A DNA stretch of 64,000 nt from Gordonia aichiensis NBRC 108223 (GTDB lineage Bacteria > Actinomycetota > Actinomycetes > Mycobacteriales > Mycobacteriaceae), in contig NZ_BANR01000017.1 in NCBI RefSeq assembly GCF_000332975.1, forward strand, positions 1-64,000, given 5' to 3'. The translations under genes and the position numbers were made by a program. Position 1 is the stretch's first letter. Each line of letters begins with the position of its first letter. Of the stretch, positions 26,177 to 35,575 are shown piece after piece. Under the pieces are notes generated by a model. It did no database searches. It was not told the origin of the DNA and was given only the letters and a program-made list of their open reading frames with translations.

Positions 26177-27457
26177 ATGGCACGAATCGGAGACGGCGGC
26201 GATCTGCTGAAGTGCTCGTTCTGTGGAAAGAGTCAGAAGCAGGTCAAGAAGCTCATTGCCGGGCCCGGCGTGTACATCTGTGACGAGTGCATCGACCTCT
26301 GCAACGAGATCATCGAAGAAGAGTTGGCCGAGAACGGCGATGTGAAGCTCGATGAGCTGCCCAAGCCGGCGGAGATCCGCGACTTCCTCGAGAACTACGT
26401 CATCGGTCAGGACACGGCCAAGCGCACGCTCGCGGTCGCCGTGTACAACCACTACAAGCGTATCCAGGCGGGGGAGAAGAAGGATGCCCGCAGCGGCGAG
26501 GTCGTCGAGCTCGCCAAATCGAACATCCTCATGCTCGGCCCCACCGGCTGCGGTAAGACCTACCTCGCGCAGACACTGGCCAAGATGCTCAACGTGCCGT
26601 TCGCGATTGCTGACGCGACCGCGCTGACCGAGGCCGGCTACGTGGGTGAAGATGTCGAGAACATTCTCCTCAAGCTCATCCAGGCTGCCGACTATGACGT
26701 CAAGCGGGCAGAGACCGGGATCATCTACATCGACGAGGTCGACAAGATTGCCCGCAAGAGCGAGAACCCGTCGATCACACGCGATGTGTCGGGCGAGGGT
26801 GTGCAGCAGGCCCTGTTGAAGATTCTCGAGGGTACGCAGGCCTCCGTTCCGCCGCAGGGTGGGCGCAAGCACCCCCACCAGGAATTCATTCAGATCGACA
26901 CGACCAACGTGCTGTTCATCGTGGCAGGTGCGTTCGCGGGTCTCGAGAAGATCATCTCGGAGCGCATCGGCAAGCGCGGCATCGGTTTCGGCAACGAGGT
27001 GGCCAGCCGTGAGGATGTGGACACCACCGATCACTTCGCTGACGTGATGCCCGAGGACCTCATCAAGTTCGGTCTGATCCCCGAGTTCATCGGCCGTCTG
27101 CCGATGATTGCGTCGGTGACCAACCTCGACAAGGAATCGCTCGTGTCGATCCTGTCGGAACCGAAGAACGCGCTGGTCAAGCAGTACACCAAGCTTTTCG
27201 ACATGGACGACGTGGAACTCGAGTTCACTCAGGACGCCCTGGAAGCGGTGGCCGACCAGGCGATCCATCGTGGCACCGGTGCCCGCGGACTTCGCGCGAT
27301 CATGGAAGAAGTGTTGCTGCCGGTCATGTACGACATCCCCAGCCGGGACGACGTCGAAAAGGTCGTCGTGACCGCGGAGACCGTCAACGACAATGTCTTG
27401 CCGACCATCGTGCCGCGGTCGAGTAGCTCCGAGGAGCGTCGGGACAAGAGCGCCTGA
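26177..27457 (+). CDS. clpX: ATP-dependent Clp protease ATP-binding subunit ClpX
   Basis: A 426-aa AAA+ unfoldase, the same length as Rv2457c. The N-terminal zinc-binding domain has Cys13, Cys16, Cys35 and Cys38 (KCSFCG and ICDEC). Walker A is GPTGCGKT at 121-128, Walker [10 protein letters not shown], with the [20 protein letters not shown] pore/sensor region after it. It delivers unfolded substrates to ClpP1P2. It sits 272 nt after clpP2 rather than directly coupled; that gap shows a TTGACG at 26003 but no convincing -10, and no gene. ATG 26177 follows AAGGGAAGTAGG. Confidence 0.96.
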   Translation: MARIGDGGDLLKCSFCGKSQKQVKKLIAGPGVYICDECIDLCNEIIEEELAENGDVKLDELPKPAEIRDFLENYVIGQDTAKRTLAVAVYNHYKRIQAGEKKDARSGEVVELAKSNILMLGPTGCGKTYLAQTLAKMLNVPFAIADATALTEAGYVGEDVENILLKLIQAADYDVKRAETGIIYIDEVDKIARKSENPSITRDVSGEGVQQALLKILEGTQASVPPQGGRKHPHQEFIQIDTTNVLFIVAGAFAGLEKIISERIGKRGIGFGNEVASREDVDTTDHFADVMPEDLIKFGLIPEFIGRLPMIASVTNLDKESLVSILSEPKNALVKQYTKLFDMDDVELEFTQDALEAVADQAIHRGTGARGLRAIMEEVLLPVMYDIPSRDDVEKVVVTAETVNDNVLPTIVPRSSSSEERRDKSA

Positions 27458-27474
27458 CATATCTGGTCTTCGAC

Positions 27475-27508
27475 ACGCGGGTCATCGTCTCCGGACGGTG
27501 ACCCGCGT
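27475..27508 (+). terminator. intrinsic terminator after clpX
   Basis: A 15-bp stem with one G-U wobble (27475-27489 with 27494-27508), tetraloop TCCG, followed by a T-rich TTCGTCGTCTTG stretch. It ends the clp transcript before mobA. Confidence 0.8.
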
Positions 27509-27556
27509 TTCGTCGTCTTGCAGACGTCGACGGCGCAGCTGGTACAGACTGAGCAG

Positions 27557-28192
27557 ATGACACGCAGCGAAGAGACAACCGCGGGCATTGTGTTGGCGGG
27601 CGGCCGCTCACGCAGGATGGGCAGCGACAAGGCGGCACTGGACTGGAATGGCGAGCCGATGCTGGCGGGTCTGGTGCGAACCATCTCGCAGCGCTGCGAG
27701 CCGGTGTTCGTCGTCGCAACCGAAGACTCTGCTGCCTACCGGCTGTTACATGGAACCGGTGGGCCGGATGCCACGTGGGTCACCGATGAGGAACCGGGAG
27801 CAGGGCCACTCGCCGGCCTCGCCGTCGGACTGGCGGCGGCACGCGATGCAGGCTGTGAGCTCGCCTTCGTCTCGGCCACCGATATGCCTCTCATCGAGCC
27901 GGAACTCATCGACGAGTTGCAGGCGGCGGTCACCGACACCGCGGGGGCCGTCGTCGCGCACGACGCAGAACGTGATCATCCGATGGCTGCGATCTACCGC
28001 ACCGACGCCGCGGACGCCATCGCTGAACTCGTCGCAGCAGGGGAGCGTCGGATGACCGCTGCACTCGAAGCACTCGCAACCTATCGCGTCACCGTCTCCG
28101 ACCCGCTGTGGCTGACCAACGTCAACTCGCCCGAGGACGTGCACCGTGTCCGTATCTCGGCCGACGCCGCGCGCGCCGAGGCGATCGGTTGA
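27557..28192 (+). CDS. mobA: molybdenum cofactor guanylyltransferase
   Basis: A 211-aa nucleotidyltransferase, counterpart of Rv2453c, attaching GMP from GTP to molybdopterin to form MGD. The signature GIVLAGGRSRRMGSDKAAL lies at the N-terminus (GTP binding), with SATDMPL as the metal-binding D-x-P-like element in the middle. No other molybdenum genes are nearby. ATG 27557 gives MTRSEETTAGIVLAGG. It ends 55 nt before valS, which seems to have its own promoter. Confidence 0.85.
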   Translation: MTRSEETTAGIVLAGGRSRRMGSDKAALDWNGEPMLAGLVRTISQRCEPVFVVATEDSAAYRLLHGTGGPDATWVTDEEPGAGPLAGLAVGLAAARDAGCELAFVSATDMPLIEPELIDELQAAVTDTAGAVVAHDAERDHPMAAIYRTDAADAIAELVAAGERRMTAALEALATYRVTVSDPLWLTNVNSPEDVHRVRISADAARAEAIG

Positions 28193-28235
28193 GCGGCTGC
28201 CCGGAGAGGGTGCGAGTGCCGTCGGAGCGGTTCCC

Positions 28236-28241
28236 TAAGAT
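28236..28241 (+). promoter_or_regulatory. -10 element of valS, predicted leaderless
   Basis: TAAGAT ends 6 nt before the GTG at 28248, the spacing expected when transcription starts at the start codon. The overlapping GAAGGG could alternatively act as a ribosome site that is too close to the start. Confidence 0.5.
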
Positions 28242-28247
28242 TGAAGG

Positions 28248-30896
28248 GTGACCGACTCGACGCCTGCGCTGCCGAAGTCCTGGGACCCTGCCGACCACGA
28301 GTCGAAGCTCTACCAGGGCTGGGTTGACGCCGGATACTTCACCCCGGATGCCACCAGCGACAAGCCCGCCTATTCCATCGTCATTCCGCCGCCCAATGTC
28401 AACGGATCGTTGCACATGGGGCACGCCTACGAGCACGTCCTGATGGACGCGCTGACCCGGCGCGCGCGGATGCAGGGCTTCGAGACGCTGTGGCTGCCCG
28501 GTATGGACCACGCCGCCATCGCGATGCAGACGATGGTCGAGCGCAAGCTCGCCGCCGAGGGGCTGACGCGCGACGATCTCGGCCGTGACGCGTTCATCGA
28601 ACGTGTTTGGCAGGAGAAGGCCGAGATCAGCGGCAATATCGGCGAGCAGATGCGTCGACTGGGCGACGGCGTCGACTGGACCCGCGAGCGTTTCACCATG
28701 GACGAGGGGCTCTCGCGCGCGGTCCAGACGGTCTTCAAGAGGATGTACGACGACGGGCTGATCTACCAGGCGGAGCGTCTGGTCAACTGGTCACCTGTGC
28801 TGAAGACAGCGGTCAGCGACATCGAGGTCAGCTATGCCGATGTCGAGGGCGAACTCGTCAGCTTCCGGTACGGATCGCTCGACGATTCGGAGCCGCACAT
28901 CGTCGTGGCGACCACGCGAATGGAGACGATGCTCGGCGATACGGCGATAGCCGTCCATCCCGACGACGAGCGATATGCGGCTCTCGTCGGAACCGAGCTC
29001 GACCATCCGTTCGTTGATCGAAAGATCCCGGTCATCGCCGACGACTATGTCGATCCGGAGTTCGGTACCGGCGCCGTCAAGATCACCCCGGCACACGACC
29101 CGAACGACTTCGCCGTCGGGACGCGCCATGGCTTGCCGATGCCGACGATCATGGATGAGGAAGCGCGCATCGCCGGCACCGGGACCGAGTTCGACGGCAT
29201 GGACCGCTTTGAGGCGAGGGTCAAGATCCGCGAAGCGCTTGCCGCGCAGGGACGGATCGTGAAAGAGGTCCGGCCGTACCTGCACAGCGTCGGGCACTCG
29301 GAGCGGACGGGTGAGCCGATCGAGCCCCGACTGTCCATGCAGTGGTGGGTCAAGGTGCAATCACTGGCCAAGGCCGCCGGTGACGCTGTGCGCGACGGAT
29401 CAACGGTCATCCATCCGACGTCGATGGAGCCGCGGTGGTTCGCATGGGTTGACGACATGCACGACTGGACGATCTCGCGTCAGCTGTGGTGGGGGCACCG
29501 GATTCCGATCTGGTACGGCCCCAACGGCGAGGTGGTGTGTGTCGGACCCGACGAGAAGGCTCCCGAAGGGTATGTCCAGGAGACCGACGTTCTGGATACG
29601 TGGTTCTCGTCCGGTCTGTGGCCGTTCTCGACGCTCGGCTGGCCTGACGACACTCCCGATTTCGAGAAGTTCTATCCCACATCGGTTCTCGTCACCGGAT
29701 ACGACATCCTGTTCTTCTGGGTGGCGCGCATGATGATGTTCGGCACGTACGTCGGCAAGCAACTCGACGCCGACAAGAAGGTGCCGTTCCACAACCTCTT
29801 CCTGCATGGTCTGGTGCGCGACGAGCACGGGAAGAAGATGTCGAAGTCGCGCGGGAACGGCATCGATCCGCTCGACTGGGTCGACCGCTTCGGTGCCGAC
29901 GCGCTGCGTTTCACGCTCGCTCGAGGTGCCAACCCGGGTTCGGACATCTCCGTCGGCGAGGATCACGCACAATCGTCACGCAACTTCGCGACGAAGCTGT
30001 ACAACGCCACGAAGTTCGCGCTGATGAACGGTGCACAGGTGCCTGCCGACGGTGAACTCTCCGACGCCGCTGCGCTCACCGTCGCCGACCGTTGGATTCT
30101 CGGACGGCTCGACGAGGTGCTCACCGACGTCGACAGCGGCTTCGACTCGTACGAGTTCTCGAAAGCCTGCGAGGCGCTGTACCACTTCGCGTGGGACGAG
30201 GTCTGCGACTGGTACCTCGAACTCGCCAAAGTGCAGTTCGCCGAAGGGGATCCGCAGCGCTCGCAGACGACCGCGCTGGTGCTCGGCGCGGTTCTCGATC
30301 CCCTGTTGCGCGCGTTGTCACCGGTCATGCCGTTCGTCACCGAGGTCTTGTGGAAAGCGCTGACCGGCGGCGAGTCTGTGGTGATCGCACCATGGCCGAC
30401 ACGTTCGGGCCGTCCGACCGATGGCGCCGCTGCCACCGAGATCGATGATCTGCAACGGTTGATCACAGAGGTCCGACGGTTCCGCAGCGACCAGGGACTC
30501 CGTCCCGGGCAGCGGGTCGCGGCAGAGATCGACGGTCTCGACGTTGCGGGCCTCGCAGAGACGCGTCCCTACCTCGACTCACTCGCACGTCTGGATCCCG
30601 CGGGCGATGATTTCGGCGCGACCGCGACCATCGACGTGCGCCTGTCATCGGCGACGGTGACGGTCCGCATCGATACGTCGGGGACCGTCGACATCGAAGC
30701 CGAACGTAAGCGCGCGGCCAAAGATCTCGCCGCCGCGGAAAAGGAACTCTCGCAGACGACCGGCAAACTCGGTAACGAGCAGTTCCTCGCGAAGGCTCCC
30801 GACCACGTCGTCGCCAAGATCCGGCAGCGGCAGCAGGTGGCGACCGAGGAAGTCGAGCGGCTCACGGCGAAACTGGCATCGCTGGGCGGGTCATGA
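28248..30896 (+). CDS. valS: valyl-tRNA synthetase
   Basis: An 882-aa class I aminoacyl-tRNA synthetase charging tRNA-Val (Rv2448c). The HIGH-type motif appears as HMGH at 56-59 ([14 protein letters not shown]) and the KMSKS loop as KMSKS at 530-534. The CP1 editing domain lies between them, and the C-terminal coiled coil ([20 protein letters not shown] region) closes the protein. GTG 28248 sits 6 nt after a -10 element. No T-box leader can fit in the 55-nt gap to mobA. Its stop overlaps folC by 4 nt (ATGA, 30893). Confidence 0.97.
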   Translation: MTDSTPALPKSWDPADHESKLYQGWVDAGYFTPDATSDKPAYSIVIPPPNVNGSLHMGHAYEHVLMDALTRRARMQGFETLWLPGMDHAAIAMQTMVERKLAAEGLTRDDLGRDAFIERVWQEKAEISGNIGEQMRRLGDGVDWTRERFTMDEGLSRAVQTVFKRMYDDGLIYQAERLVNWSPVLKTAVSDIEVSYADVEGELVSFRYGSLDDSEPHIVVATTRMETMLGDTAIAVHPDDERYAALVGTELDHPFVDRKIPVIADDYVDPEFGTGAVKITPAHDPNDFAVGTRHGLPMPTIMDEEARIAGTGTEFDGMDRFEARVKIREALAAQGRIVKEVRPYLHSVGHSERTGEPIEPRLSMQWWVKVQSLAKAAGDAVRDGSTVIHPTSMEPRWFAWVDDMHDWTISRQLWWGHRIPIWYGPNGEVVCVGPDEKAPEGYVQETDVLDTWFSSGLWPFSTLGWPDDTPDFEKFYPTSVLVTGYDILFFWVARMMMFGTYVGKQLDADKKVPFHNLFLHGLVRDEHGKKMSKSRGNGIDPLDWVDRFGADALRFTLARGANPGSDISVGEDHAQSSRNFATKLYNATKFALMNGAQVPADGELSDAAALTVADRWILGRLDEVLTDVDSGFDSYEFSKACEALYHFAWDEVCDWYLELAKVQFAEGDPQRSQTTALVLGAVLDPLLRALSPVMPFVTEVLWKALTGGESVVIAPWPTRSGRPTDGAAATEIDDLQRLITEVRRFRSDQGLRPGQRVAAEIDGLDVAGLAETRPYLDSLARLDPAGDDFGATATIDVRLSSATVTVRIDTSGTVDIEAERKRAAKDLAAAEKELSQTTGKLGNEQFLAKAPDHVVAKIRQRQQVATEEVERLTAKLASLGGS

Positions 30897-32473
30897 GTCC
30901 GCGCGACGGCCGTTCAGACCGGTCGGACGACGACTATGTTCCCGACTCTCCAGACGGTGACGACGACCCGATCTTCACCTCTGCCGATTTCGCGGGGTAC
31001 GAGGACGGCGACGTCGAACCCGACCCGATGAATCTGGGGTCGCTCCTCGGCGACGACATCGATGACACACCGATCATCGTCGTCGACAGCCCGTCGGATC
31101 TGGCCGAGCTCGCCGATCTGGAGAACGAACTCGACACACGGTGGCCCGAAACGCGGATCGAGCCGTCACTCACGCGGATCGCAGCGTTGATGGATCTTCT
31201 CGGCTCACCGCAGCACGCCTATCCGGCCATCCACATCGCCGGTACCAACGGCAAGACGTCTGTCACGCGGATGATCGACGCATTGATGGTCGCGTTGCAT
31301 CGCCGATCCGGCCGTTACACGAGTCCGCACCTGCAGCGGGTCACCGAACGCATCGCAATCGACGGTCGGCCCATCCCGGCGCGCGACTTCATCGACACCT
31401 ACCGCGACATCGAGCCGTACATCACCATGGTCGACGATTCGTCGACCGCGGCCGACGGTCCGCGAATGAGTAAGTTCGAGGTCCTCACCGCCATCGCGTT
31501 CGCCTACTTCGCCGAGGCACCTGTCGACGTCGCCGTGGTCGAGACGGGGATGGGCGGGCGTTGGGACGCAACCAACGTCGTCGACGCGACAGTCGCCGTC
31601 GTCACCCCGATCGCGATGGATCACGCCGACTACCTCGGCGATTCGCTCGCAGCGATCGCAGGGGAGAAGGCCGGGATCATCAAGCCGGCCAAGGACGATC
31701 TGGTGGTGACCGATCCCGTGACGGTGATTGCGCCGCAGGAGCCCGAGGTGATGGACGTTCTGTTACGGGAGGCCGTCGCACAGGACACCGTCGTCGCACG
31801 GCAGAACTCGGAGTTCGCCGTGCTCGACTCGATCACCGCGGTCGGTGGCCAGATGCTGCGGCTGCAGGGACTCGGTGGCGTGTACGACGAGGTCTTCCTG
31901 CCACTGCACGGCGAGCACCAGGCGCAGAATGCCTCGATTGCGCTTGCTGCCGTTGAAGCGTTCTTCGGTGCCGGCCCCGATAGACAGCTCGACATCGACG
32001 CCGTCCGTGCCGGTTTCGCCGCGGTCAGCAGTCCGGGAAAGCTCGAACGGGTGCGCAGCGCACCGACGGTGTTCGTCGACGCCGCGCACAACCCGCACGG
32101 GGCGCACGCATTGGCACACGCACTCACGGACGAGTTCGACTTCCGCCGTCTCGTCGGTGTGGTCGGAATGCTCGGCGACAAGGACGCCGAGGGATTCCTC
32201 ACCCAGCTCGAGCCGGTGCTCGACGCGGTGGTCATCACCAACAACGGATCACCGCGGGCAGTGGAGGCCGAGGCTCTCGCCGAGACCGCACGTGAGGTGT
32301 TCGGCGAGGAACGGGTCCACGTGGAGCCCTTCCTGCCCGACGCCGTCGAGATGGCGATCGGACTCGCAGAGGAATCCGACGGCGAGCCGGTCTCCGGAGC
32401 GGGCGTGGTGATCACAGGGTCGGTCGTGACCGCAGGTGCGGGACGTACCCTGTTCGGGAAGGACCCGTCATGA
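30893..32473 (+). CDS. folC: folylpolyglutamate synthase/dihydrofolate synthase
   Basis: A 526-aa bifunctional enzyme (Rv2447c, 487 aa) that joins glutamate to dihydropteroate and extends folate polyglutamate tails. The P-loop is GTNGKTS at 117-123, followed by [14 protein letters not shown] in the middle and the C-terminal ligase domain starting around [13 protein letters not shown]. The first about 85 residues are an Asp-rich low-complexity extension ([14 protein letters not shown]) absent from enterobacterial enzymes. It is coupled at both ends: ATG overlaps the valS stop, and its own stop overlaps the DUF4233 gene at 32470. Confidence 0.94.
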   Translation: MSPRDGRSDRSDDDYVPDSPDGDDDPIFTSADFAGYEDGDVEPDPMNLGSLLGDDIDDTPIIVVDSPSDLAELADLENELDTRWPETRIEPSLTRIAALMDLLGSPQHAYPAIHIAGTNGKTSVTRMIDALMVALHRRSGRYTSPHLQRVTERIAIDGRPIPARDFIDTYRDIEPYITMVDDSSTAADGPRMSKFEVLTAIAFAYFAEAPVDVAVVETGMGGRWDATNVVDATVAVVTPIAMDHADYLGDSLAAIAGEKAGIIKPAKDDLVVTDPVTVIAPQEPEVMDVLLREAVAQDTVVARQNSEFAVLDSITAVGGQMLRLQGLGGVYDEVFLPLHGEHQAQNASIALAAVEAFFGAGPDRQLDIDAVRAGFAAVSSPGKLERVRSAPTVFVDAAHNPHGAHALAHALTDEFDFRRLVGVVGMLGDKDAEGFLTQLEPVLDAVVITNNGSPRAVEAEALAETAREVFGEERVHVEPFLPDAVEMAIGLAEESDGEPVSGAGVVITGSVVTAGAGRTLFGKDPS

Positions 32474-32883
32474 GCGAATCCGCAAGTGAGGCACCGAAGT
32501 TCACTCCACCGACAAACGATCCGTGGAAGGGTCTGCGCGGTGTCATGGCGGGCACGATGGTGCTCGAGATCATCGTGATGATCCTGACCTTCCCGATCGT
32601 GGCGCGGGTGGGAAACGGCCTGACGTGGGTTTCCGGAACGTACCTGGGTGTGGTGACGGTGCTCATGGTGCTCGCCGTCGGTATGCAGAAGCGACCACAG
32701 GCACTGAACATCGATCTGGCACTGCAGGTGCTTGTCATCATCGGTGGTGTCTTCCACTGGTCCATCGCGGTGATCGGTGTGATCTTCGGTTGCGTGTGGC
32801 TCTACATCCGCTACATCAAGGGTGACGTCCAGAAACGGATCGACCGCGGACTGCTCTACGGGCAGGAGCCCATCGAGGGGTGA
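32470..32883 (+). CDS. DUF4233 integral membrane protein
   Basis: A 137-aa protein matching the position of Rv2446c. Four hydrophobic helices are visible (about residues 22-42, 48-68, 78-95 and 95-115), with WKGLRGVMAGTMVLE at the first and WLYIRYIKGDVQKRID at the end. Its ATG overlaps the folC stop. The constant link with folC suggests a related role, but none has been shown to my knowledge. Possibly a membrane partner or transporter component; function unknown. Confidence 0.8.
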   Translation: MSESASEAPKFTPPTNDPWKGLRGVMAGTMVLEIIVMILTFPIVARVGNGLTWVSGTYLGVVTVLMVLAVGMQKRPQALNIDLALQVLVIIGGVFHWSIAVIGVIFGCVWLYIRYIKGDVQKRIDRGLLYGQEPIEG

Positions 32884-32984
32884 GGTCGTCGCCGCAATTG
32901 TCCGATTAGCGCGCGGCGCAACGGATTTCGCTACTGTGGCCTCCCGGGGCGACGTTCGTCGTCCGAGTTGAGGGGGCCGCCGAC

Positions 32985-33878
32985 GTGAGTGATCTGTCCT
33001 ACCCGCAAGCCGTCGTGCTCGGATTGCTGCAGGGTGTCACCGAACTGTTCCCGGTATCGAGTCTCGGCCATTCGATCCTCGTGCCTGCGTGGCTCGGCGG
33101 CGACTGGGCTTCGCTGGTCACCGAGTCGAAGAGCTCCGGTCACACTCCCTTCCTGGCATTCGTCGTCGCGCTGCACGTGGCGACCGCGCTCGCCTTGATA
33201 CTTTTCTACTGGCGTGACTGGGTGCGTATCGTCACCGGACTCATCCGGTCCATTCGGCGTCGCAGCGTCATCGACGACAACGACGGTCGGCTGGCGTGGC
33301 TTCTCATCGCGGGAACGATTCCGGTTGGCGTCGTGGGTCTCGTTGCCGAGAAACCGCTGCGCGTCTTGTTCGCCACCCCACTCGCGGCGGCGATCCTGTT
33401 GTTCCTCAACGGTCTGGTGCTGCTCACCACGGAACTGCTGCGCAGGCGGCGCCGTCGAATCGGGAGGCATGCCGTGGCACGGCAGGCCCCTGCCCGGCCG
33501 GTGACCTCGTTGTCGTTTCGCGAGGGCACGGCGATCGGGTCGGCGCAGATTCTCGCGCTGTTCCCGGGGATCTCACGGTCGGGAACGACGATCTCTGCCG
33601 GTCTGCTGCGTGGTCTCGATCACGAGGATGCCGCGCACTTCGCCTTCCTGCTCGCCACGCCGGTCATACTCGCCGCCGGTGTGCTCAAGATCCCAGAGTT
33701 GTTCGGGCCAGACGGCCAGGGCATCGGGGGACAGGTACTCGTCGGTTCGGCGTGTGCGTTTGTCGCGGCGTTCGCCGCGGTAGCGTTTCTGGCGAAGTAC
33801 TTCCACACCAGAACGCTCTACCCGTTTGTGGTCTACTGCCTCGTGGCGGGCGCGATCAGCGTCGTGCACTTCGCCTGA
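32985..33878 (+). CDS. uppP: undecaprenyl-diphosphate phosphatase
   Basis: A 297-aa BacA/UppP-family membrane enzyme recycling C55-PP (or the C50 lipid carrier of Mycobacteriales) for cell-wall synthesis. Family motifs are present: QGVTELFPVSSLGH near residues 15-30 and FPGISRSGTT near 195, both lining the active site. About eight hydrophobic segments. GTG 32985 follows GAGGGGG. The promoter probably contains TACTGT near 32932. Mycobacterial uppP (Rv2136c) is elsewhere, so its position here is lineage-specific. It could confer bacitracin tolerance, as known for the family. Confidence 0.9.
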   Translation: MSDLSYPQAVVLGLLQGVTELFPVSSLGHSILVPAWLGGDWASLVTESKSSGHTPFLAFVVALHVATALALILFYWRDWVRIVTGLIRSIRRRSVIDDNDGRLAWLLIAGTIPVGVVGLVAEKPLRVLFATPLAAAILLFLNGLVLLTTELLRRRRRRIGRHAVARQAPARPVTSLSFREGTAIGSAQILALFPGISRSGTTISAGLLRGLDHEDAAHFAFLLATPVILAAGVLKIPELFGPDGQGIGGQVLVGSACAFVAAFAAVAFLAKYFHTRTLYPFVVYCLVAGAISVVHFA

Positions 33879-34092
33879 GCGGCGTCGACGACGATGCCCG
33901 CGACGAAGCGGACCGAAATGTGATGTATGCATCTTTGCATTCCCGGTGTGCTCTGTGACAATGGCGCACGCACCCGGGGGCTGCATCTGCGATTCGACGG
34001 TCCCCGCGCGCTCGTTATGACGTCTTGCGTCCTGGGTGGCGACGAGAGGTCCCGTACGACGTCGGATACGTCGTCTATCCGAGAGGAGCCGC

Positions 34093-34644
34093 GTGACCTT
34101 TCGCGCCCCGACCACTTTTTTCCTCCGCCCTGCAGCACAGGCGTCGCGGCATGGCCGTCTCGCTTTGGCGACAGCAGCCTCCCTGGCGCTGGTGTCTCTG
34201 GGTGTGATCGGCGCGCCGGAGGCCTCGGCTGCTCCCCAATCGACTGCACCCCTGTCGGGGGCGCCCCAGTCGGCGGAACCTCGGTCGGCGGCACCTCAGT
34301 CCACGCCACCGTCTGTTGACCGCGGCACCGCAAACCCCGACATCCCGCTTCCGACGCCGGGACCTCCGATGCCTGTGCCCGGTGAGGCTTACGGCTACCT
34401 GGCGACGCACGATCTGACCAAGCGTATGGACGCGATGAATCTGCCGCAGGCGGTCGCGGCACTTCCGGTACCCGACTCGTATCGACCCGCGAACCTGGCC
34501 TTCGCCGGGCAGTTCGACCGTGCGGTCACCGCGGCCCTCGCTGAACCGGGCGGATGCGTCCAGGTGATCATCAATTCGCACACCACAGCGGGAAATCTGT
34601 TCGATTACGGGTTCTTCCCGATCGAGCCCAAGTACTGCCCCTGA
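34093..34644 (+). CDS. secreted protein of unknown function
   Basis: A 183-aa exported protein. A basic N-terminus is followed by a signal peptide core ([20 protein letters not shown], cleavage likely after EASA). Then comes a Pro/Ser/Ala/Gln-rich linker with degenerate APQS repeats (about residues 50-75) and a compact C-terminal domain with two cysteines ([11 protein letters not shown] and EPKYCP) that could form a disulphide. GTG 34093 has GAGAGGAG just upstream. It lies between uppP and ndk, where M. tuberculosis has no such gene. No catalytic motif is recognised; a periplasmic or cell-wall role is inferred from export alone. Confidence 0.7.
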   Translation: MTFRAPTTFFLRPAAQASRHGRLALATAASLALVSLGVIGAPEASAAPQSTAPLSGAPQSAEPRSAAPQSTPPSVDRGTANPDIPLPTPGPPMPVPGEAYGYLATHDLTKRMDAMNLPQAVAALPVPDSYRPANLAFAGQFDRAVTAALAEPGGCVQVIINSHTTAGNLFDYGFFPIEPKYCP

Positions 34645-34696
34645 GCACCTGGGGCTGGAATCGCCAGGTCGGAGTGGTGTGGCGGCGTCGGGTCGC

Positions 34697-34702
34697 TACA
34701 GT
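34697..34702 (+). promoter_or_regulatory. -10 element of ndk, predicted leaderless
   Basis: TACAGT ends 6 nt before GTG 34709; no ribosome site is present, so transcription should start at the start codon. Confidence 0.55.
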
Positions 34703-34708
34703 GTGCTC

Positions 34709-35125
34709 GTGACTGAACGGACACTGGTACTCATCAAGCCCGACGGCGTCTCTCGCGCACTCGTCGGCGACATCCTCGCCCGCATCGAGCGCAAGGGTCT
34801 CACCTTCGCCGCTCTCGAACTCAAGAATGTCAGCGACGACCTCGCGGCCAAGCATTACGCGGAGCACGAGGGGAAGCCCTTCTATCCGTCGCTGGTCGAG
34901 TTCATCACGGGGGGTCCGCTGGTCGCGGCCGTGCTGGAGGGACCGCGCGCGGTCGCTGCGTTCCGGCAGATCGCCGGCGGCACCGACCCTGTGGAAAAGG
35001 CCGTGCCGGGCACGATCCGCGGCGATTTCGCGCTGAGCACGCAGTACAACCTTGTCCACGGGTCGGATTCACCGGAATCGGCGGAGCGTGAGATCGCTCT
35101 GTGGTTCCCCGACCTGACCGACTGA
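34709..35125 (+). CDS. ndk: nucleoside diphosphate kinase
   Basis: A 138-aa NDK (Rv2445c, 136 aa) transferring gamma-phosphate between nucleoside tri- and diphosphates through a phosphohistidine. The active-site His117 is in NLVHGSDS. The N-terminus [15 protein letters not shown] is highly typical. GTG 34709 was chosen over the upstream frame because it gives the family N-terminus and lies 6 nt after a -10 element. It sits just before rne, the usual actinobacterial order, and has its own terminator. Confidence 0.96.
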   Translation: MTERTLVLIKPDGVSRALVGDILARIERKGLTFAALELKNVSDDLAAKHYAEHEGKPFYPSLVEFITGGPLVAAVLEGPRAVAAFRQIAGGTDPVEKAVPGTIRGDFALSTQYNLVHGSDSPESAEREIALWFPDLTD

Positions 35126-35144
35126 GCACATCCCGCGAGATCAC

Positions 35145-35185
35145 GCGCGCGTCGACGGAAGTCAAGCCGTCGACGCGCGCTTTCT
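35145..35185 (+). terminator. intrinsic terminator after ndk
   Basis: A perfect 14-bp stem (35145-35158 with 35167-35180) with an 8-nt loop, followed by TTTCTT. It separates ndk from the long rne leader. Confidence 0.88.
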
Positions 35186-35575
35186 TGCATAGTTTGCGGG
35201 ATAGGTCGCCCCGTGTGGGATACTTGCTTGGTTATCGCGAACACACTCTGCTCGTGATGACGACGATGGCGTTCGGCGCCGGACAAGGCAGTGGAGATCG
35301 TTGCAGTTGGCAGCGGTTCGCACTACTCGCGTTCGACAGATCGCTTTCCCCATCGACGTCGAGGTAGAGACTCGACGGGCGGTTCACACCGCCGCGCATG
35401 GCGTGGAAGGCATGACGGGCCTCATCACCCAGCAAGAGCGCAGCCTGCGGACTCCGGACAACGGAACACCAGGAGCGCGGAGACCATATAACACCGGTCC
35501 GGAAGGATCGGGACACACGAGAGACCCTCGCGTGGCCGCCGACAATGTCGCGCCCGGGGGTTCAAGGAGACATCA
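35186..35575 (+). other. long untranslated leader region of rne
   Basis: About 390 nt without a convincing gene separate the ndk terminator from the rne start. A possible promoter (TTGCGG at 35194 and GATACT at 35219) would give a leader of about 350 nt. A frame at 35301-35579 ends as GTGA over the rne start but has poor coding character. Long rne leaders mediate autoregulation by RNase E in enterobacteria; a similar role here is inference. AAGGAGA (35563-35569) is the rne ribosome site. Confidence 0.5.

Noticed and set aside
25838..27460. Long open frame antisense to clpX
   Set aside because: The same codon-mirror artefact; ClpX on the plus strand has all family motifs.
28193..28247. T-box riboswitch before valS
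   Set aside because: Only 55 nt separate mobA and valS, too short for a T-box, and no specifier structure is seen.
33879..34092. CRP-like site TGTGACAATGGCGCAC upstream of the secreted protein
   Set aside because: The second half-site (CGCAC) departs from TCACA at two positions and is weaker than the three reported sites.
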